Shown here in pieces: positions 14,803-18,436 of a stretch of 18,436 nucleotides of DNA. Location: positions 1 to 18,436 of the forward strand of contig JAHRAP010000024.1 of NCBI GenBank assembly GCA_020027255.1, read 5' to 3'. A program made the translations under genes and the position numbers. Within the stretch, counting starts at the first letter, position 1. The number at the start of each line of letters is the position of its first letter. The notes below the pieces were generated by a model that made no database searches, was not told the DNA's origin, and worked only from the letters and a program-made list of their open reading frames with translations. The DNA is from Nitrosopumilaceae archaeon (GTDB taxonomy: Archaea > Thermoproteota > Nitrososphaeria > Nitrososphaerales > Nitrosopumilaceae).

Positions 14803-15600
14803 ATGTCTATTGAGATTTCAGAATTACCAGAAAAAGGAGAGATCATAATAGCTACAATCGTTAAAATTAATGATCATGGGGCATATGTGAGCATTGACGA
14901 ATATAATAAAATACAGGGTTTTTTGCATATATCTGAAATAGCTCCAGGCTGGATAAGATCTGTCAGTAAATACGTAAAAGTAGGAGAGAAGAAAGTGTTG
15001 TTAGTAAAACATGTAAACGAAAAAAGTAAGGATATAGATCTGTCACTAAAACAAGTATCAAATGATCAAAAGAAAAAAAAATTGATATATGCAAAAAAAT
15101 ACGAGAAAGGCAAAAAGATAGTTCAGACTATACAAGAAAAAGCACATATGTCAAACGTAGAAATTGAAAAATTTGAAGAAGGATTATATTCAAAATATGA
15201 TTCTGCGTACGATGCATTTATTGATGTTGCATCCAAAGGGCCAGAAGTTATTTCAGATTTGAAGCTTGCAGAAAATGTTCGAGATGTAATAAAAGAAACA
15301 TGCTCGAAAATAAAACTCCCAGTAGTAGAAATCAGAGGCATCTTAGAGATTTCAAATAAAAGATTCAACGGGGTAGATATAATCAAAAAGATTTTGTCTA
15401 CAATAATTAAGAGTAATAAAGGTAGTGTAAAAATTACTTATATTGGAGCTCCGAAGTATAGATTAAGTATAATAAAATCTGATTTTAAAACTGCTGAAAA
15501 AACACTCAAACCAATACTAGCAGATATTAAAAAGCAAGTGGAAAAAAAAGGGCGTTTTAATTTTATGCGCGAGTATTCCAAAAAAACCAGAGAGTCATAA
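14803..15600 (+). CDS. translation initiation factor aIF2, alpha subunit
   Basis: The alpha subunit of the heterotrimer that delivers Met-tRNAi to the small ribosomal subunit. The 265 residues have an S1/OB domain (about 9-85: GEIIIATIVKINDHGAYVSI, GFLHISEIAPGWIRSV, VGEKKVLLVKHVN, DIDLSLKQV), a helical middle (about 90-172: YAKKYEKGKK through ISDLKLAENVRDVI) and the C-terminal alpha/beta domain (about 173-260: LPVVEIRGILEIS, GSVKITYIGAPKYRL) that contacts aIF2-gamma. The start is ATG. Nop10 follows directly with no intergenic base, a common archaeal pairing, and the gamma subunit is encoded nearby on the other strand. The beta subunit is not in the window. Confidence 0.97.
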   Translation: MSIEISELPEKGEIIIATIVKINDHGAYVSIDEYNKIQGFLHISEIAPGWIRSVSKYVKVGEKKVLLVKHVNEKSKDIDLSLKQVSNDQKKKKLIYAKKYEKGKKIVQTIQEKAHMSNVEIEKFEEGLYSKYDSAYDAFIDVASKGPEVISDLKLAENVRDVIKETCSKIKLPVVEIRGILEISNKRFNGVDIIKKILSTIIKSNKGSVKITYIGAPKYRLSIIKSDFKTAEKTLKPILADIKKQVEKKGRFNFMREYSKKTRES

Positions 15601-15756
15601 TTGCGAAGACAACTTAGAAGATGTAATAATTGCAAAGTGTATACGATGAAAAGTTATTGTCCTAATTGTGATACAAAATCAATTTCAGTACATCCTGCAA
15701 AATTTTCGTTGGATGACAAATATTTAAAACAGCGCACAAAAGACAAGTATAACTAA
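15601..15756 (+). CDS. nop10: Nop10, box H/ACA ribonucleoprotein component
   Basis: A 51-residue protein missed by length cut-offs. It starts with TTG immediately after the aIF2-alpha stop and ends with TAA at 15754-15756. The N-terminal zinc ribbon has Cys8, Cys11, Cys20 and Cys23 (RCNNCKVYT, SYCPNCDTK). It is followed by the conserved HPAKFSLDDKY segment (31-41), which in Nop10 binds the pseudouridine synthase Cbf5. It acts in RNA-guided pseudouridylation and rRNA processing. It must be translated by coupling to aIF2-alpha, since there is no room for a promoter or leader. It is convergent with the hydrolase gene ending at 15757. Confidence 0.95.
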   Translation: MRRQLRRCNNCKVYTMKSYCPNCDTKSISVHPAKFSLDDKYLKQRTKDKYN

Positions 15757-16413
15757 TTATTCTTTAGTTAAAATTTTAACTTCGCAGAGTTTTGTCATTT
15801 TTTTAAGGTCATATGCATCAGACACGCTTCCAACTATAGTGCCATAATGCATTGGAATTACTATTTTTGGTTTTATTTTCTCTATTGCTAAGACAGCTTC
15901 TTGTACAGTCATCACATAAGTTCCGCTTACGGGAATTAATAATATGTCAGTTTTAACATGATTCATCTCTGGTATGAGATCAGAATCGCCAGTGTGATAC
16001 ACCAACACATTTTTGATATTTATAATAAATCCTATTTTGTTATCACCTTTAGGATGAAACGGTTTTTGTGTGTCAGGGTTTATTTTGTCAATATTATAAG
16101 CGGGCATAGCTTTTATTTTAATATCACAGACTGTTATTTCGTCATATGGAATAATACTGATTATTTCTTTGTGCGGAATTGTGGATATTTGATCTACACA
16201 TTCCGTCGGAGAAATTATTATAGATTTATTGTCTGCCACCATATGTAAATCATCAATGCTAAGATGATCAAAGTGGTTATGAGAAATTAAAATTATATCT
16301 GCTTGTATAGGTTTTTTTAATTTATATGGATCTATACAAATCTTTTTGTTTCCAAATATAGTAAATGTATCGTGGCCGTGCCAGTTTATTTCAATACCAT
16401 TAAATTTAAACAT
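15757..16413 (-). CDS. metallo-beta-lactamase-fold hydrolase, UPF0173 type
   Basis: The 218-residue protein shows the metal-binding pattern SHNHFDH (44-50, HxHxDH), a further conserved N-terminal WHGHDTF (11-17), YHTGDSD (139-145) with the bridging aspartate, and MHYG (188-191) with the last histidine. This is the UPF0173/UlaG-like branch of the superfamily, whose substrate is generally unknown. The start is ATG. It is the last gene of the S6e-aIF2-gamma-PIN run, 34 nt after the PIN gene, and its context does not indicate a substrate. Confidence 0.9.
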   Translation of the reverse strand: MFKFNGIEINWHGHDTFTIFGNKKICIDPYKLKKPIQADIILISHNHFDHLSIDDLHMVADNKSIIISPTECVDQISTIPHKEIISIIPYDEITVCDIKIKAMPAYNIDKINPDTQKPFHPKGDNKIGFIINIKNVLVYHTGDSDLIPEMNHVKTDILLIPVSGTYVMTVQEAVLAIEKIKPKIVIPMHYGTIVGSVSDAYDLKKMTKLCEVKILTKE

Positions 16414-16447
16414 GCTTCATAAACGCTACAATTAAAATTAAATTTTT

Positions 16448-16822
16448 CTATTCTATTATTATTTTGTCATTTGATAAAGACATTATTGACCCACCTATTT
16501 TTTTTATTCGTTTTTTTAATTTAACATCTAACGTCGCAGTTATCCCTCCATTACATTTAATATTTGAAAATATTATGTTGTCAACAAGATCTTTTTCTTG
16601 GCCTGTCATTTGTATCAATTTTAGTGTCTTAGCAAAAAGCAATGCTTGGATAGCAATTTTATGTTTTTTTACGTTATTGCTGAGTTTATTTAATTCCATG
16701 ATCACTACATTCGGAACTATGAACTGAATGGGGCCTATTTCTGTTTCAAGATTATTAATATTTTTTATTCTTTTAGTGGCAATTTGTATTAAAAAGCTTG
16801 TATCACATATAACATCAACCAA
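16448..16822 (-). CDS. PIN-domain ribonuclease-like protein
   Basis: A single PIN domain of about 124 residues. From the TTG at 16820-16822 the acidic residues are Asp7 (ICDTSFL), Glu43 (VIMEL), Asp81 (LVDNIIF) and Asp99 (ATLDVKLKKRI), the usual four-acid magnesium site of PIN nucleases. An in-frame TTG at 16837 would add five residues and increase overlap with aIF2-gamma to 23 nt; the shorter start places the first Asp at the normal distance. Either way the gene overlaps the aIF2-gamma stop and is co-translated. No antitoxin gene is next to it. A PIN protein directly downstream of aIF2-gamma is a recurrent archaeal arrangement, so a housekeeping RNA-processing role is more likely than a VapC toxin. 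Confidence 0.88.
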   Translation of the reverse strand: MVDVICDTSFLIQIATKRIKNINNLETEIGPIQFIVPNVVIMELNKLSNNVKKHKIAIQALLFAKTLKLIQMTGQEKDLVDNIIFSNIKCNGGITATLDVKLKKRIKKIGGSIMSLSNDKIIIE

Positions 16823-18080
16823 CTGTACCGGCCCCAATTAATCTCCATCTATCTGATATCCGTCTACTAATGGCAACGTTACTTGTATTGAATACACATA
16901 CAGGTCTCGTAAATTCTATGTCTATGGTTTTATTATTAGATCTTAATACTTTAGAGAGTATTGGCGCAGTACCTATATTTAATCTCAAATATTCTCCAGA
17001 TCTAATAGGAGATATTTTTGTATCCACAGTGTCTCCCACTGCTGAATCAAATAGATTAACATTAATTTTTACCTTCAATTTGTTTTCTGGAAGTGTCTCA
17101 GGTTTTCCTACTACAGAACCGATGAGAGAATCTCCTCGCGTTAATGACGGATCGAGTTTTGTTCCAATCGCTATTAGTCCACCAGGTTTAGCGATCGTAA
17201 CATTACCAGCACTAGTTTGTAATGATGTTATTTCTGTATGTATTGGTTCATATGATTTATTTTTATCATTAAAAATTCCCGGTTTAATCTCTATTTCATC
17301 ACCTATTTTTAAGACTCCTCTGGTTAAGCTTCCACCTATAATACCACCACGCATATCATCTATTTCTGTCCCAGGTTTATTCACATCAAAAGATCTTATA
17401 ACATGCATAATCGAGCTTTCTGATTCGTTTCTGATTGGTGTTTTTATTGTAGATTCTATATAATATATTAAAGCATTTACGTTTAAATCTGATTGTGCAG
17501 AAATAGGTACTATTGGGCATGAAGCATTCAAATTAGTATTTTTGACGAAGTTTTTTATATCGTGATAATTTTTTATTGCGTCTTCATAATTGATTAAATC
17601 AACTTTGTTTTGTACTAACACTATTTGAGTAATTCCAAGTGTTTGTAACGCTAGCAAATGTTCTTTGGTTTGAGGTTTTGGTACTTTTTCATTTGCTGCA
17701 ATTATCAACATAGCACCATCCATTATTGCAGATCCTGATAACATATTTGCCATTAAACTTTCATGGCCAGGGCTGTCTACAAAACTTACAACTCGAGAAA
17801 GTGTGTTAATTTCATGACAATTTGGACATTTGTTTTGTGTAGAATAACAAAATGGCGGCTTGCAGTTTTCACATTTATAAAACGCCGCGTCTGAATAGCC
17901 TACTCGTATTGTAATTCCTCTTTTTAACTCTTGGCTATGTACACTAGTCCAAACTCCTGTCAATGATTGGATCAATGTAGTTTTCCCATGGTCTACATGT
18001 CCAGCAGTACCTATGTTCACACATGGTTGAAAGCCATATTTTTTTATGTACCAATCTGGAAGAGTTTCTCGCCAATGCAT
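16815..18080 (-). CDS. translation initiation factor aIF2, gamma subunit (GTPase)
   Basis: The GTP-binding core of aIF2, binding Met-tRNAi. In the 421 residues: G1 GHVDHGKT (27-34), switch I region KRGITIRVGYSDA (53-65), zinc knuckle with Cys70, Cys73, Cys85 and Cys88, G3 DSPGHE (102-107), G4 NKVD (158-161), and G5-like SAQSDLNV near 194-201. Two beta-barrel domains follow: KPGTEIDDMRGGIIGGSLTRG (domain II) and RRISDRWRLIGAG at the end (domain III). The N-terminus MHWRETLPDWYIKKYGFQPC is the part that most suggests Thaumarchaeota. It lies 32 nt after the S6e stop, with no clear Shine-Dalgarno sequence. Confidence 0.98.
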   Translation of the reverse strand: MHWRETLPDWYIKKYGFQPCVNIGTAGHVDHGKTTLIQSLTGVWTSVHSQELKRGITIRVGYSDAAFYKCENCKPPFCYSTQNKCPNCHEINTLSRVVSFVDSPGHESLMANMLSGSAIMDGAMLIIAANEKVPKPQTKEHLLALQTLGITQIVLVQNKVDLINYEDAIKNYHDIKNFVKNTNLNASCPIVPISAQSDLNVNALIYYIESTIKTPIRNESESSIMHVIRSFDVNKPGTEIDDMRGGIIGGSLTRGVLKIGDEIEIKPGIFNDKNKSYEPIHTEITSLQTSAGNVTIAKPGGLIAIGTKLDPSLTRGDSLIGSVVGKPETLPENKLKVKINVNLFDSAVGDTVDTKISPIRSGEYLRLNIGTAPILSKVLRSNNKTIDIEFTRPVCVFNTSNVAISRRISDRWRLIGAGTVG

Positions 18081-18112
18081 TATTAAAAACTGAAGAACTG
18101 GGATATGTAACT

Positions 18113-18436
18113 TTATTGATTTTTGTTTGGTGTTTCTAATTGTCCGTCAAATTTACAATTAACTTGGTAGATTTCTTCTGAAATTATATTCCCACGTATA
18201 AGTTTACGTATGCGTTGTCCTTTTTTTGCATCACGTAAACCAATACCGCCAGAGAGCAACACATATTTTTTCGCAGTTCCGTCTACATCAACTCTCATTG
18301 GAATCCCAGATTTGTCACTGCCTCCAGTAATTTTTAGATCTCCATTTTGATTTATTATCGAGGCGTTTATTTGTGCGCCTACTTTTAATCCCAATAAACT
18401 ATTGGTATTATTTTTTAAGTCTACTGATATTGATTT
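18113..18436 (-). CDS. rps6e: ribosomal protein S6e (partial, N-terminus beyond window)
   Basis: The frame is open to the right edge, so the true start lies outside; a TTG at 18392-18394 is an internal leucine. The visible 107 or so residues contain LKITGGSDKSGIPMRVDVDG, LLSGGIGLRDAKKGQRIRKL and RGNIISEEIYQVNCKF, the hallmarks of S6e. The archaeal form ends soon after this strand, as here. It is the first visible gene of the minus-strand cluster S6e, aIF2-gamma, PIN, a conserved archaeal order. Confidence 0.96.
   Translation of the reverse strand, partial: KSISVDLKNNTNSLLGLKVGAQINASIINQNGDLKITGGSDKSGIPMRVDVDGTAKKYVLLSGGIGLRDAKKGQRIRKLIRGNIISEEIYQVNCKFDGQLETPNKNQ

Noticed and set aside
16448..16837. 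VapC toxin of a toxin-antitoxin pair
   Set aside because: No small antitoxin gene is adjacent, and the overlap with aIF2-gamma is a housekeeping arrangement.
16870..17463. Plus-strand 197-codon open frame inside aIF2-gamma
   Set aside because: It is antisense to a universally conserved GTPase; the open frame is a by-product of that gene's codon use.

Overview
The window is a very AT-rich (roughly 30% GC by eye), densely packed piece of archaeal chromosome. Archaeal markers are present throughout: aIF2-alpha, aIF2-gamma, Nop10, S6e, a three-OB-fold RPA, an Lhr helicase, a RadB-like RecA-fold ATPase, an Sm-like protein, and a tRNA gene with a bulge-helix-bulge intron. The start of aIF2-gamma and the N-terminal region of RPA look most like Thaumarchaeota (Nitrososphaerota), probably the Nitrosopumilales side. 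That lineage call rests on recalled family resemblance, not a search. TTG starts are common, and several genes have a TATA-like box about 25-30 nt upstream of the start codon, which fits leaderless transcription.

Layout. 1-106: four perfect copies of a 24-bp tandem repeat plus a fragment, at the window edge. 154-1278 (-): a divergent Rossmann protein resembling UDP-sugar dehydrogenases. 1414-1501 (+): tRNA-Gln(UUG) with a 15-nt D-arm intron. 1718-3094 (+): RPA. 3091-5796 (-): an Lhr-type helicase reading frame interrupted by one in-frame TAA, preceded on the same strand by a RadB-like ATPase (5833-6471). 6569-7982 (+): Sm-like protein overlapping a bacterial-type S-adenosylmethionine synthetase. 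8040-8828 (-): heavily decayed NAD-dependent epimerase/dehydratase pseudogene. 8862-9266 (+): membrane-anchored J-domain protein. 9287-14766: cobalamin block with cbiD, cbiG, cbiX and cbiC in one + strand operon, then cbiA (-), then the corrinoid adenosyltransferase (+). 14803-15756 (+): aIF2-alpha and Nop10. 15757-18436 (-): S6e (cut by the window edge), aIF2-gamma, PIN-domain protein and a metallo-beta-lactamase-fold hydrolase.

How the genes work together. The cobalamin genes cover cobalt insertion (CbiX), C-ring opening and C1 methylation in the early-cobalt (anaerobic) route (CbiG, CbiD), methyl migration (CbiC), a,c-amidation (CbiA) and adenosylation (CobO/CobA). MetK makes the S-adenosylmethionine used by the corrin methyltransferases. 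The translation genes form two converging groups that meet base-to-base at 15756/15757 and supply two subunits of aIF2, a ribosomal protein and a box H/ACA RNP component. RPA, Lhr and RadB form a DNA-repair neighbourhood.

The best second-look items are the D-arm tRNA intron, the in-frame stop splitting Lhr, the multi-lesion epimerase pseudogene, the non-archaeal style of MetK, the two-domain CbiX with one apparently dead half, and the 24-bp coding-phase repeat. Two disrupted genes in 18 kb suggest relaxed selection or genome reduction, as in a host-associated lineage, but that is inference. I did not find a clear new multi-gene system.
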